From JANQEU01 sp965228045 (GTDB lineage: Bacteria; Bacteroidota; Bacteroidia; Cytophagales; Cyclobacteriaceae): DNA of 64,000 bases. Positions 7,498 through 16,589 of the stretch are shown here, in pieces (position 1 is the first letter of the stretch; every line of letters starts with the position of its first letter). The translations under genes and the position numbers were made by a program. The notes below the pieces were generated by a model that did no database searches, was not told the origin of the DNA, and saw only the letters and a list, made by a program, of their open reading frames with translations. The DNA is taken from assembly GCA_965228045.1 (NCBI GenBank), contig OZ245789.1, positions 2,728,001 through 2,792,000 of the forward strand, written 5' to 3'.

Positions 7498-9171
7498 ATG
7501 ACCAAAATTATTCAAATTACATTTTTTCTGGTATTAGTCTTAAGCTGCACTCCGTCACCAAAGTATGATGTCATCATTGAAAACGGCACTATAGTAGATG
7601 GCAGCGGCAATCCCGGATTTGTTGGCGACTTAGCAATTTCAGGAGATACCATTGCCGCTATCGGAGACTTATCATCAAGCAAAGCCGAAAACCGGATAGA
7701 CGCATCAGGTCTCGTAGTATCACCAGGCTTCATAAATATGCTGAGTTGGGCCACTAAATCCCTGATTATTGATGGGAACTCCGAAAGCGATATAAGGCAA
7801 GGAGTAACCTTGGAAGTTATGGGTGAAGGCAACTCCATGGGTCCGTGGAATGATGCAATGAAAGCCGAGGACCGCGCTTTTCAGAAAGATTTTAAATACG
7901 AAATTGAATGGACCACACTTGGAGAATACCTACAATACCTTGAGGACAGAGGTATTTCTACCAATGTTGCCTCCTTCGTTGGGGCTACCACTCTTAGGAT
8001 TCATGAATTGGGTGAGGAAGACCGACCACCCACTGCAGAGGAACTTGAAAGGATGAAGGCGCTGGCCAGGACGGCGATGGAGGAAGGTGCAATGGGTATT
8101 GGCTCCTCTTTGATCTATGCGCCTGCTTTTTATGCAGATACAGAAGAACTTATTGCGCTTTGTGAGGTAGCCTCGGAGTACGGAGGCATGTATATTTCAC
8201 ATCTTCGAAGCGAGGGAGATTTTTGGCTTGAGGCCATTGACGAGTTAATTCGGATTTCAGCGGAAGCAGATATCCCGGCGGAGATTTATCATTTGAAGGC
8301 TGGTGGGAAACATAATTGGGGAAAATGGGAGGCTGCTGTTGCCAAAATTGATTCAGCAAGATCAGCTGGTTTACAAATCACCACCGATATGTATAACTAT
8401 ACCGCAGGTGCCACGGGCCTGGATGCATCTATGCCACCCTGGGTTCAGGAAGGTGGTTATGGCAAATGGGCTGAAAGGCTGCAGAATCCCAAAGTACGAG
8501 AACAAGTAAAAAGGGAAATGGCTGCCAAAGGCGATGGTTGGGAAAACCTATATTTTGCCGCTGGAACAGCAGAAAACATTCTACTGGTAAGTTTTCGAAA
8601 TGATTCCTTGCGATACCTGACAGGTAAGTCACTGGCAGAAGTATCCGAGTTAAGGGGAACCTCTCCCGAGGAAACTGCTATGGATCTTGTAGTACAGGAT
8701 AGCAGTCGTGTGGGAACTGTTTATTTCCTGATGTCAGAAGAAAACGTGAAAAAGCAGATTCGTCTTCCGTACATGAGTTTTGGATCTGATGCCGGTTCGA
8801 TAGCCCCTGTCCCTCCCTTCACCAATAGCAATCCACATCCACGGGCCTATGGTAATTTCGCAAGACTTCTTGGTAAATACGTAAGAGAGGAAAAGGTAAT
8901 ATCTCTGGAGGAAGCGGTAAGGAAACTGTCTTTTCTTCCTGCCAGCAATTTGAAAATCAAAAAACGAGGTATTTTAGAGATTGGAAATTTTGCAGATATC
9001 GCGGTCTTTGATCCAAACAGAATTATTGATAAAGCTACTTTTGATGATCCACATCAATTCTCTGAGGGAATGGTCCACGTCTTCGTTAATGGCAAACAGG
9101 TGTTGGAAAACGGAGAGCATACCAATGCCAGACCCGGAAGATTTGTAAAAGGACCAGGTTATAAAAATTGA
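7498..9171 (+). CDS. D-aminoacylase-like amidohydrolase (family 3), lipoprotein
   Basis: A 557-aa secreted amidohydrolase of the N-acyl-D-amino-acid deacylase group. The ATG at 7498 gives a clean lipobox signal (FFLVLVLSC at about residues 9-17). In-frame ATGs upstream would destroy the signal and run into the divergent gene. The start DVIIENGTIVDGSGNPG, the MYISHLRSEG and EIYHLKAGGKHNWG histidine segments and MSFGSDAGSIAP near the C-terminus match the family. The usual metal-binding HxH after PGF(I/V)D is missing: PGFINMLSWATKSL stands there. The family Cys in GNCG is also replaced (GEGN). It may be a one-metal enzyme or have altered chemistry. A ThuA gene follows after 11 bp. Confidence 0.82.
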   Translation: MTKIIQITFFLVLVLSCTPSPKYDVIIENGTIVDGSGNPGFVGDLAISGDTIAAIGDLSSSKAENRIDASGLVVSPGFINMLSWATKSLIIDGNSESDIRQGVTLEVMGEGNSMGPWNDAMKAEDRAFQKDFKYEIEWTTLGEYLQYLEDRGISTNVASFVGATTLRIHELGEEDRPPTAEELERMKALARTAMEEGAMGIGSSLIYAPAFYADTEELIALCEVASEYGGMYISHLRSEGDFWLEAIDELIRISAEADIPAEIYHLKAGGKHNWGKWEAAVAKIDSARSAGLQITTDMYNYTAGATGLDASMPPWVQEGGYGKWAERLQNPKVREQVKREMAAKGDGWENLYFAAGTAENILLVSFRNDSLRYLTGKSLAEVSELRGTSPEETAMDLVVQDSSRVGTVYFLMSEENVKKQIRLPYMSFGSDAGSIAPVPPFTNSNPHPRAYGNFARLLGKYVREEKVISLEEAVRKLSFLPASNLKIKKRGILEIGNFADIAVFDPNRIIDKATFDDPHQFSEGMVHVFVNGKQVLENGEHTNARPGRFVKGPGYKN

Positions 9172-9182
9172 ATAAAGACACT

Positions 9183-9998
9183 ATGAACAACAGAAGATCA
9201 TTTATAGGAAAAGTATTAGCGACAGGTGCAGGTCTGGCAGGTGGTTTTACCTTAAAAGCAGATAATGCTGGTCAAAGTTTATTTCAGCAGGAACTCCCCT
9301 CCCTTGAAGGCCGAAAGGTACTTTTTACATGGGGAGGTTGGGATGGTCATGAACCTAAAAAATTCATGGAATACCTGACGCCCTGGTTGAAAGACAATGG
9401 TGCGGATGTCAGTGTTTTTGATAACCTCGAACCATATACTGACAAAGATCTAATGAATGAGACAGATTTGCTCTTACAGGTTTTTACGATGTCTCAAATC
9501 ACCCAGGAGCAGGAAAAAGGCTTGTTAGAAGCAGTTAAAGGGGGTATGGGAATGGCAGGATGGCACGGTGGTATGGGTGATTCCTTCAGGGTGAATACCG
9601 AGTACCAGTATATGGTAGGAGGCCAATGGGTTTCTCATCCCGGAGGAGTGATCGATTATGATGTTAAAATAACTGATAATGAAGACCCTATTACCCGTGG
9701 TTTAAGTGACTTTAAAATGAATAGCGAGCAGTATTACATGCATGTTGACCCCAACGTTAATTTCCTTGCAACAACGGAGTTTTCCGGAGAACACAATGAC
9801 TGGATTGACGGTTGTACGATGCCTGTGATATGGAAAAAAACATATGGGAAAGGTAGAATTTTCTATACCTCATTGGGTCATAACCTTTCCCATGTTGTGG
9901 ATGTACCAGAAGGTATGACCATCATCAAAAGGGGGATACAATGGGCAAGTGCCAGTAAGTACGCCCCCTCCGAGGAGTGGATCACACCAAAATATTGA
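9183..9998 (+). CDS. ThuA-like domain protein, Tat-exported
   Basis: A 271-aa protein starting at the ATG at 9183. A Tat-type signal NNRRSFIGKVLATGAGLAGG occupies the first ~22 residues. The rest is a ThuA (trehalose utilisation) domain with the Class I glutamine-amidotransferase-like fold: KVLFTWGGWDGHEPKKFMEY, GMGMAGWHGGMGDSFR and GRIFYTSLGHNL are characteristic. ThuA proteins are linked to 3-keto-trehalose and other keto-sugar catabolism in rhizobia. It is probably transcribed with the amidohydrolase. It meets the convergent peroxiredoxin-like gene with no intervening base. Confidence 0.87.
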   Translation: MNNRRSFIGKVLATGAGLAGGFTLKADNAGQSLFQQELPSLEGRKVLFTWGGWDGHEPKKFMEYLTPWLKDNGADVSVFDNLEPYTDKDLMNETDLLLQVFTMSQITQEQEKGLLEAVKGGMGMAGWHGGMGDSFRVNTEYQYMVGGQWVSHPGGVIDYDVKITDNEDPITRGLSDFKMNSEQYYMHVDPNVNFLATTEFSGEHNDWIDGCTMPVIWKKTYGKGRIFYTSLGHNLSHVVDVPEGMTIIKRGIQWASASKYAPSEEWITPKY

Positions 9999-10535
9999 TC
10001 ATAACCTGACCAACTCCAGGATTTCGCTCATTGACAAGTGATCGGCGAAGTCCTTCCCATGGTAGGAAGTCATTACCAGTCCGCTTTTATCAACAAGTAT
10101 ATCTGCTGGCAGAAGTGGAGGATCAGCAAGCGGAGCTAGTGAAAAAACATTTTTCTTTATGCTCTCGATAGTCCTGCTCACCCTCCCCAACGTTCTTACC
10201 TGACCCATATAGGATTGACTCACACTATACAGATTATGGAGATGAAGATCATGATCTGCGATCACGTACGTATTCTCTTCTTCCGGCAAGCGTTTCAGCC
10301 GTTGACGTAGTTCTTCATTTGTAGCATTAAAGAACGCATATATAATTACGTTTTCCTGTTTGAGTACCGGATTCCATTCCAGGTACTCCATAAATCGTAA
10401 ATTGCAAAAGGGGCAGCTGGCTCCTCTTAAGAAAGACAGCAGAAGGTAATCCCCATCAAAGTTTGTGGAACTCAATTGCCTTCCAAAAATGTCTTCTGTC
10501 TCGAAATGAATGATTCTATCTCCTGATTTTAGCAT
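9999..10535 (-). CDS. AhpC/TSA-type peroxiredoxin-like (thioredoxin-fold) protein
   Basis: A 178-aa protein beginning at the ATG at 10535 (LKSGDRIIHFETEDIFGR), the standard N-terminus of AhpC/TSA proteins; an in-frame ATG 16 codons upstream seems less likely. A CxxC redox site sits in LRGASCPFCNLRFMEY at about residues 37-52. It follows a strand-rich DGDYLLLSF as in thioredoxin folds. No signal peptide is present, so it is cytoplasmic. The CPFC motif suggests thiol-disulfide or peroxide reduction; the electron donor is unknown. Confidence 0.8.
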   Translation of the reverse strand: MLKSGDRIIHFETEDIFGRQLSSTNFDGDYLLLSFLRGASCPFCNLRFMEYLEWNPVLKQENVIIYAFFNATNEELRQRLKRLPEEENTYVIADHDLHLHNLYSVSQSYMGQVRTLGRVSRTIESIKKNVFSLAPLADPPLLPADILVDKSGLVMTSYHGKDFADHLSMSEILELVRL

Positions 10536-10774
10536 GGTCTTTTTTTTGCCGAAAATAGATGGATGAATCATCAGAAATAGCATCTAAACGCCTCAATCTT
10601 GGTCTTGTAGACAAAATATAGTCGTATTTTCAGGTGAAACATACATATACACCTAAGGTCAGGTTTAGCACTTGATATAATCCTCTTAACTAACCGGGCT
10701 GGATTGCTTATAAAAATTTAATATCTTAACTTAAAGATTCAATAATCACCACTTACTAAAAAGCAACATCCTGT

Positions 10775-11167
10775 ATGAGACAGTTACTCGTCTTTAGTTT
10801 TATGGTTTTGTCCTGCATGGCATTCGCTCAGGACGAGGAAGAAAAGATTTATAGCGAATGGCTTGAAGGACTCTATCCTAAATCCTACGAAAACGTCACA
10901 AATATGGTAAAAAGGATATGGGGGAATAATGATCCATCAAAAGCCGAAATATTGATAGAGTTTCATTGCAAGGCAGTCAGTAGATTGATGGATATCCGCA
11001 GAGGCAAAGACGTAGATGAGAAGGTGTTTAGTGCCGCCCTTGATAAATGGTCTTTGTCAAATGAGGAGGAAAGACTTCAAAACTGGTATGAATGGCCACA
11101 TACCAATTGGGTGAAGGTACTTCAGGAGTACGAATCCCAGGTTGCCCAGGCCGGCAATCAGAATTGA
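10775..11167 (+). CDS. Small secreted protein of unknown function
   Basis: 130 aa with a signal peptide (RQLLVFSFMVLSCMAFAQ, cleavage after about residue 19). The mature region is helical, charged and Trp-rich (EWLEGLYPKSY, NWYEWPHTNW) without a motif I recognise. The 239-bp upstream interval should carry promoters for this gene and the divergent peroxiredoxin-like gene; no consensus -7 element is clear there. The next gene starts 79 bp later on the same strand. Confidence 0.65.
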   Translation: MRQLLVFSFMVLSCMAFAQDEEEKIYSEWLEGLYPKSYENVTNMVKRIWGNNDPSKAEILIEFHCKAVSRLMDIRRGKDVDEKVFSAALDKWSLSNEEERLQNWYEWPHTNWVKVLQEYESQVAQAGNQN

Positions 11168-11246
11168 TCCCAACACCCTTCATATCATTTTAATTAGAAT
11201 ATTTTCGGAGCTTGGTTAAATTGTAGTCCTATCAATTACCAACTCT

Positions 11247-14200
11247 ATGAAAATCTTATTCATTAGCATACTTCTAACCTTCTCGATTTACAGTCAAGGT
11301 CAGAGGGGAAAATCACCTTCATCTCCTGAAAAGAACCTGTTTCAGGAAACGTCACTGTCCGGATTAAAATTTAGAAATGTAGGTCCTGCCCTTACTTCGG
11401 GTAGGATTTCAGATTTTGCAGTTAATCCAAACAATCCAAAAGAATATTACGTGGCTGTTTCTTCAGGAGGAGTTTGGAAGACCACGAATGCCGGAGTGAC
11501 ATTCACACCTGTTTTCGACAAAGAAGGAAGCTATTCAATTGGCTGCATCACGATGGATCCCAATAATTCCAGTATCATATGGGTAGGTACGGGTGAAAAC
11601 AATAATCAAAGGAGTGTCGCATATGGTGATGGTGTATATAAATCCATCGATGGCGGAAAAAGTTGGAAGAAAATGGGATTGGACAACTCCGAACACATTG
11701 GAAAAATCATAGTTCAACCCAATAATTCAAATGTAGTTTATGTAGCAGCCATCGGACCACTCTGGAGTTCTGGCGGAGATCGGGGGGTATACAAAACTAC
11801 GGATGGCGGTGAAACCTGGAATCCGGTTCTAACCATTGACGAACACACAGGCATCAATGATATCATCATGGATCCCAGAAATCCGCAAATTCTATACGCA
11901 TCTGCTTATCAGCGACGACGACACGTTTTCACTTATCTTGGGGGTGGCCCATCTTCAGGGTTGCATAAATCGACGGATGGGGGCGCAACATGGGAAAAGA
12001 TCAATAGCGGACTTCCATCAGTCGATATTGGAAGAATTGGACTGGCAATGGCGCCGTCCAATCCTGAAGTCATTTATGCCATTGTGGAAGCGGCGCAGGG
12101 TAAAGGAGGATTGTTTAGATCCACCAACCGGGGTGCCAGCTGGGAGAAAAGAGGGAACTATTCATCCAGCGGAAATTATTATCAGGAGATCATTGTAGAT
12201 CCATTGGATGAAAACAAGCTTTATGCAATGGATACATGGGCGCAGATTTCAGTAGACGGAGGAAAGTCCTTTAGCGTCCTTGGTGAGGATTCCAAACACG
12301 TTGACAATCACTGTATGTGGATTGATCCAACTGATACGGATCATTTTTTGATGGGTTGTGACGGAGGTATTTACGAAACATGGGATGCTGCAGCTACCTG
12401 GGATTTCAAACCTAATCTCCCAGTCACTCAGTTCTATAAAGTTGCCCTGGACAATGATGAACCATTTTACAATATCTATGGCGGTACTCAGGACAATTTC
12501 AGTCTTGCCGGTCCTTCCAGGTCTGTAAGTGGAAATGGTATCTCTAATGAAGAATGGGTTATTACCCATGGCGGAGATGGTTTCGAGAGCCAGGTAGACC
12601 CGAATAATCCAAACATTGTTTACGCCCAATCTCAATATGGAGGCCTTGTTCGATATGATAAATCCTCCGGTGAGGAATTGGGTATCCAACCTCAGGAAAG
12701 GAAAGGAGAGAACAGTTATCGATGGAATTGGGATGCACCCTTAGAAATCAGCAACCACAATGATCAACGAATTTATTTCGCTGCTAATAAAGTATTCCGA
12801 TCAGACGATCGAGGCAATAGCTGGGAAGTGATCAGCGATGATCTCACCAGACAGATCAATAGAAATGAGTTGGAAGTAATGGGGCGAATTTGGGGAATTG
12901 ATGCCATAGCAAAAAACGGGTCTACTTCCCCGTACGGTACCATTGTGGCTTTCGATGAATCATCTTTAAATGAGAACTTATTAATTGTTGGAACTGATGA
13001 TGGTTTGATCCAGATCACGGAAGATGGTGGTCAAAATTGGCGTCAGGTAGGCAGCTTTCCCGGTGTACCTGACAGGACATACGTCAACATGGTTGTAGCC
13101 TCTCAGCATGATGAAAATGTGATATATGCGTGTTTCAACAATCACAAAAATGGAGATTTCAAACCATACGTCTTCAAAAGTTCTGACAAAGGAAATTCCT
13201 GGAGATCCATCACCGCTGATCTTCCTGTCAGAGGTTCCTCCTATGCAATAGCCGAGGATCATGTGGAACCAAATCTGCTTTTCGTCGGAACCGAATTTGG
13301 CGTTTTTACCTCCATTGATGGTGGCGTAAATTGGAAAGAGTTGGACGCGGGATTACCTACAATAGCAGTCAGAGACATTGCCATTCACCCCAGGGAGGAT
13401 GATTTGGTCCTCGGAACATTTGGAAGAGGCTTTTATGTGCTGGATGACTACTCCTCTCTTCGATCGATTGGATCATCTTTGAACGGAGAAGGTCAGCTTT
13501 TCTCAGTCAGGGATCCATGGCTGTATGAGCAAAGTTTTCCACTAGGATTACCTTTTAAGTCATTTCAGGGAGACAATTATTATCAGGGTGAAAACCTTCC
13601 TTCAGTGGCTATGTTTACCTATTACTTAAAAGACGACATTAAGTCCCTGCAGGAATTAAGAAGAGAAAAAGAAAAGGAGTCCACAAACGATGCCTATCCA
13701 AGCTACGATGAATTAAAATCAGAACGTGAAGAATTAGACCCGCAATTAATCTTCACGGTTAAAGATTCGGAAGGAAAGGTCGTAAGAAAATTATTCACCG
13801 AACCAAAAAAAGGTCTTAATAGAATACATTGGGATCTGAGGTATACGGATACCGATCCGATTGATCTGAGAACGCCATCGTTTTATAACCCCTGGTCAGA
13901 TAGCGACCGCGGAGTCCTGGTAGCACCTGGAAACTATACAGTTACACTTTCTAAGATGGTAAGAGGTTCTATTTCGCAAATTTCCGAACCCGTAAGCTTT
14001 GATGTGAAACCTCTGCAAAACACAACGCTTCCTGCCTCCGATCGTATGGAATTGAATGCCTTTAAGCGAAAAGTATTGGAGTTATCCAGGGCAATTGGTG
14101 GTACAAGGCAGACAATCTCTGAAATGAATAATCAGATGAGATTCATCAGGGATGCCATCAAAAGAGCTGAAGTTGATCACTCCTCCGAATTGGTAAAAAA

Positions 14201-14525
14201 TACCCTGGAATTGGAAAAAGCCCTAACGGAAGTCCAATACGAGCTAAATTCCGACCCGGTGGCCAGAACGCTTGACATCGATCAACCTCCAACTGTAGGT
14301 CAAAGAGTCGGTTTTATTGTGTATTCAATGTTTTCTTCAACCTCTGCTCCTACTCAAAACAATATTAACAGTTATGAAATCGCAGCAGAAGAGTTTCCTC
14401 CGATTCTTGAAAGGGTCAAAAAATTGTTGAATGAAGATTTAAAATCAATCCAGCAACAATTGAGCGATATCAATGCTCCTTATACACCTTATGCTATACC
14501 AGGTCTACCTAACTTTGAATATTAA
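11247..14525 (+). CDS. Large secreted BNR/sortilin-like beta-propeller protein
   Basis: A 1092-aa protein with a Sec signal peptide (residues 1-19). It is followed by many Asp-box blades (S/T-x-D-x-G-x-x-W), for example VYKSIDGGKSWKKM, VYKTTDGGETWNPV, LHKSTDGGATWEKI and VFRSDDRGNSWEVI, spanning about residues 40-760. This is the VPS10/YCF48/sialidase-type double propeller. After it comes a FlgD-like Ig segment (KVVRKLFTEPKKGLNRIHWDL) and a helical C-terminal tail. Such proteins are often called glycosyl hydrolases in databases, but no catalytic residues can be identified, so a binding or scaffolding role is equally likely. It heads a set with the two DUF1080 genes (gaps 15 bp and a 4-bp overlap). 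Confidence 0.85.
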   Translation: MKILFISILLTFSIYSQGQRGKSPSSPEKNLFQETSLSGLKFRNVGPALTSGRISDFAVNPNNPKEYYVAVSSGGVWKTTNAGVTFTPVFDKEGSYSIGCITMDPNNSSIIWVGTGENNNQRSVAYGDGVYKSIDGGKSWKKMGLDNSEHIGKIIVQPNNSNVVYVAAIGPLWSSGGDRGVYKTTDGGETWNPVLTIDEHTGINDIIMDPRNPQILYASAYQRRRHVFTYLGGGPSSGLHKSTDGGATWEKINSGLPSVDIGRIGLAMAPSNPEVIYAIVEAAQGKGGLFRSTNRGASWEKRGNYSSSGNYYQEIIVDPLDENKLYAMDTWAQISVDGGKSFSVLGEDSKHVDNHCMWIDPTDTDHFLMGCDGGIYETWDAAATWDFKPNLPVTQFYKVALDNDEPFYNIYGGTQDNFSLAGPSRSVSGNGISNEEWVITHGGDGFESQVDPNNPNIVYAQSQYGGLVRYDKSSGEELGIQPQERKGENSYRWNWDAPLEISNHNDQRIYFAANKVFRSDDRGNSWEVISDDLTRQINRNELEVMGRIWGIDAIAKNGSTSPYGTIVAFDESSLNENLLIVGTDDGLIQITEDGGQNWRQVGSFPGVPDRTYVNMVVASQHDENVIYACFNNHKNGDFKPYVFKSSDKGNSWRSITADLPVRGSSYAIAEDHVEPNLLFVGTEFGVFTSIDGGVNWKELDAGLPTIAVRDIAIHPREDDLVLGTFGRGFYVLDDYSSLRSIGSSLNGEGQLFSVRDPWLYEQSFPLGLPFKSFQGDNYYQGENLPSVAMFTYYLKDDIKSLQELRREKEKESTNDAYPSYDELKSEREELDPQLIFTVKDSEGKVVRKLFTEPKKGLNRIHWDLRYTDTDPIDLRTPSFYNPWSDSDRGVLVAPGNYTVTLSKMVRGSISQISEPVSFDVKPLQNTTLPASDRMELNAFKRKVLELSRAIGGTRQTISEMNNQMRFIRDAIKRAEVDHSSELVKNTLELEKALTEVQYELNSDPVARTLDIDQPPTVGQRVGFIVYSMFSSTSAPTQNNINSYEIAAEEFPPILERVKKLLNEDLKSIQQQLSDINAPYTPYAIPGLPNFEY

Positions 14526-14540
14526 TCACATTATAACTAT

Positions 14541-15290
14541 ATGAACCTAAAATCATTCAAACTAAATTTTCTGATTACCATTCTGTCATCAGCTTTGTTT
14601 TTGGCTTGTGGCCCAAAAAAGGAATCTTCTGAAAGCAATGAGGTCTCAAGTGCTCCCGAGGAGCCAGAGAATGAATGGATCACTCTTTTCGACGGATCCT
14701 CAACAGATGGCTGGCGTGGTTTCAATTCAGATTCATTACCAGCTAACTGGGTAATTGAAAAAGGAACCCTGAAATCCCTGGGAACAGGTGGAGATATTGG
14801 TGGAGACCTTGTCTATGGAGACAGGGAATTTGAATATTTTGATCTTGAATTGGAGTGGAAAATCAGCGAAGGCGGCAACAGTGGTATCTTTTATCATGTA
14901 CTTGAGGGAGATCAGTATCAAGCCCCATATGAAACAGCACCTGAATATCAATTAATTGACAACATTGGATTTCCACAGGAGCTGGAAGACTGGCAAAAAG
15001 TTGGCGCCGATTATGCCATGTACCCTGCTGATTACAGCGAAGTAGAAATAAAACCTGCCGGTGAATGGAACTCTTCCAGGATTCTTTTTTCACCTGAAAA
15101 AGCTGAATATTGGTTAAATGGAGTAAAGGTGGTGGAATTCGTTCCCTATAGTGAAGATTGGCAAACCAGGCGTAACAGCGGCAAATGGGACGATTATCCC
15201 GATTATGCTAAATCGAAAATAGGCCTGATCGGAATACAGGACCACGGAAGCTTTATCTGGTTCAAAAACATAAGAATTAAACCTTTATGA
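14541..15290 (+). CDS. 3-keto-disaccharide hydrolase domain (DUF1080) lipoprotein
   Basis: A 249-aa lipoprotein (lipobox LFLACG, Cys at about residue 23) with one concanavalin-like DUF1080 domain: WITLFDGSSTDGWRGF, the GGNSGIFYHV core and GSFIWFKNIRIKPL at the end. Characterised DUF1080 members hydrolyse 3-keto-glycosides made by Gfo/Idh/MocA dehydrogenases. Here the lipoprotein should sit on the outer or inner membrane facing the periplasm. Its stop overlaps the next DUF1080 start by 4 bp (ATGA), indicating translational coupling of two paralogues. Confidence 0.88.
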   Translation: MNLKSFKLNFLITILSSALFLACGPKKESSESNEVSSAPEEPENEWITLFDGSSTDGWRGFNSDSLPANWVIEKGTLKSLGTGGDIGGDLVYGDREFEYFDLELEWKISEGGNSGIFYHVLEGDQYQAPYETAPEYQLIDNIGFPQELEDWQKVGADYAMYPADYSEVEIKPAGEWNSSRILFSPEKAEYWLNGVKVVEFVPYSEDWQTRRNSGKWDDYPDYAKSKIGLIGIQDHGSFIWFKNIRIKPL

Positions 15291-15880
15291 TCATGAGAAT
15301 ATTGGCTCTATTGACATTTTGTGCTATAGCGTTTGTTTCCGCAGCTCAGGAACAACTTTTTAATGGCAAGGATCTGACGGGCTGGGAGATTTACGGCACA
15401 GAAAAATGGTACGTAGAAGATGGATTGCTAATTTGCGAAAGTGGACCCGATAAGGGTTACGGATACCTCGCAACTACTGAATCCTTTAAAGATTTTGAAC
15501 TTACACTTGAGTTCAAACAGGGAGCGGACGGTAACAGTGGCGTATTCTTCAGATCCTCGATTGAGGGCACTAAGATTACCGGTTGGCAAGCGGAGGTAGC
15601 ACCTCCGGGCTCTAACTCCGGAGGTATTTATGAGTCCTATGGCAGAGGTTGGCTAATTAAACCGGATCCGGAAAAGGATAAAGCCCTGAAGTTCGGAGAG
15701 TGGAACACAATGAAAGTTCGAGTGGTAGGTGGAAAAGTCACCACATGGCTAAATGGAACAGAAATGATAACACTCGAGGATGAAAAGATTGGTGAGGCCA
15801 CAGGAAGTATAGCCTTGCAGATTCATGATGGTGGAGGTATAAGAGTTTCCTGGAGAAACATCCAAATAAGCAGGCTGTAA
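15287..15880 (+). CDS. 3-keto-disaccharide hydrolase domain (DUF1080), secreted
   Basis: A 197-aa protein with a Sec signal (MRILALLTFCAIAFVSAA) and a DUF1080 domain: QLFNGKDLTGWEIYG, GNSGVFFRSSIEG and the final GGIRVSWRNIQISRL. It lacks the lipobox of its upstream paralogue, so the pair is anchored plus soluble. A second ATG at 15293 would shorten the signal by two residues. A bidirectional terminator follows. Confidence 0.88.
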   Translation: MIMRILALLTFCAIAFVSAAQEQLFNGKDLTGWEIYGTEKWYVEDGLLICESGPDKGYGYLATTESFKDFELTLEFKQGADGNSGVFFRSSIEGTKITGWQAEVAPPGSNSGGIYESYGRGWLIKPDPEKDKALKFGEWNTMKVRVVGGKVTTWLNGTEMITLEDEKIGEATGSIALQIHDGGGIRVSWRNIQISRL

Positions 15881-15901
15881 CAGTGATTTTTGATAGATTT
15901 A

Positions 15902-15934
15902 AAAAGGCCAGTCTTCTCAGACTGGCCTTTTAAA
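15902..15934. terminator. Bidirectional terminator between the DUF1080 and DUF2911 genes
   Basis: Perfect 13-bp stem (AAAAGGCCAGTCT / AGACTGGCCTTTT) with a 4-nt loop between convergent genes; A and T tracts on both sides let it work in both directions. Confidence 0.92.
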
Positions 15935-15951
15935 TTATATTCAATTCAATG

Positions 15952-16485
15952 TTATTTCACGGGAACTTTCACCATCGTGTTGCCCCATGCAACAGTCATA
16001 TTAGGATCGTTCTCCAGAAATGCAATTGTAAAGGCTTCCACCTCACTGTCGGTGCTGGTAGCCGGAACCGTGAATCTGGCTACGTCAGCACTTTCGTCAT
16101 ACTGATAAGCACCCCATGTGTTCAAATTGGAATTGATGATAAATTCCCACTCCTTTTCATTAGGGATTGCATACAAAGAATAAGTTCCGGCTTCCACAGA
16201 CTGTCCGCCGATCATCATGTCTTTGTAAAGTGTGATCTCTGTAGTTTCATTGGCACCAAGTCTCCAAACCTTTCCGTAAGGTTCTTTATCGCCAAGCATT
16301 TTGCGACCCTTCAATTGAGGCCGGCTGTAAACCACTTTTATTCCAACATCATTGCCTCTGGCACGATATGGAAAAACGGCAATGTCAGCAGGACTTGCAT
16401 CCATACCAGGTAAGTTTTGTGCACTAATTAACTCAGGAGCCATTATTAAGGCACAAATCGAAAAAGCTAATAATAATTTTCTCAT
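15952..16485 (-). CDS. DUF2911 domain secreted protein
   Basis: 177 aa with a Sec signal (RKLLLAFSICALIMAPELISA) and the DUF2911 pattern: VKVVYSRPQLKGRKMLGD-type strand, YGKVWRLGANETTEI, and AGTYSLYAIPNEKEWEF. The family is common in Bacteroidota and of unknown function, predicted beta-rich and periplasmic or outer-surface. It converges on the DUF1080 operon and is separated by the shared terminator. Confidence 0.87.
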   Translation of the reverse strand: MRKLLLAFSICALIMAPELISAQNLPGMDASPADIAVFPYRARGNDVGIKVVYSRPQLKGRKMLGDKEPYGKVWRLGANETTEITLYKDMMIGGQSVEAGTYSLYAIPNEKEWEFIINSNLNTWGAYQYDESADVARFTVPATSTDSEVEAFTIAFLENDPNMTVAWGNTMVKVPVK

Positions 16486-16589
16486 GTCTAATTTGAGGAT
16501 TTTGTTTGGTGTTAAATTAATCTATACGAATTGAACGGTTCTAAATATATGAGGTTGTTGTCGTGTCCCTAACAATAAATCAAACCAAC

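Noticed and set aside
12249..12689. 146-codon open frame on the minus strand inside the BNR protein gene
   Set aside because: No family resemblance; the sense frame has repeated Asp-box motifs and is clearly coding.
15949..16413. 154-codon plus-strand open frame opposite the DUF2911 gene
   Set aside because: The minus-strand protein has a signal peptide and family motifs; the plus frame is its shadow.
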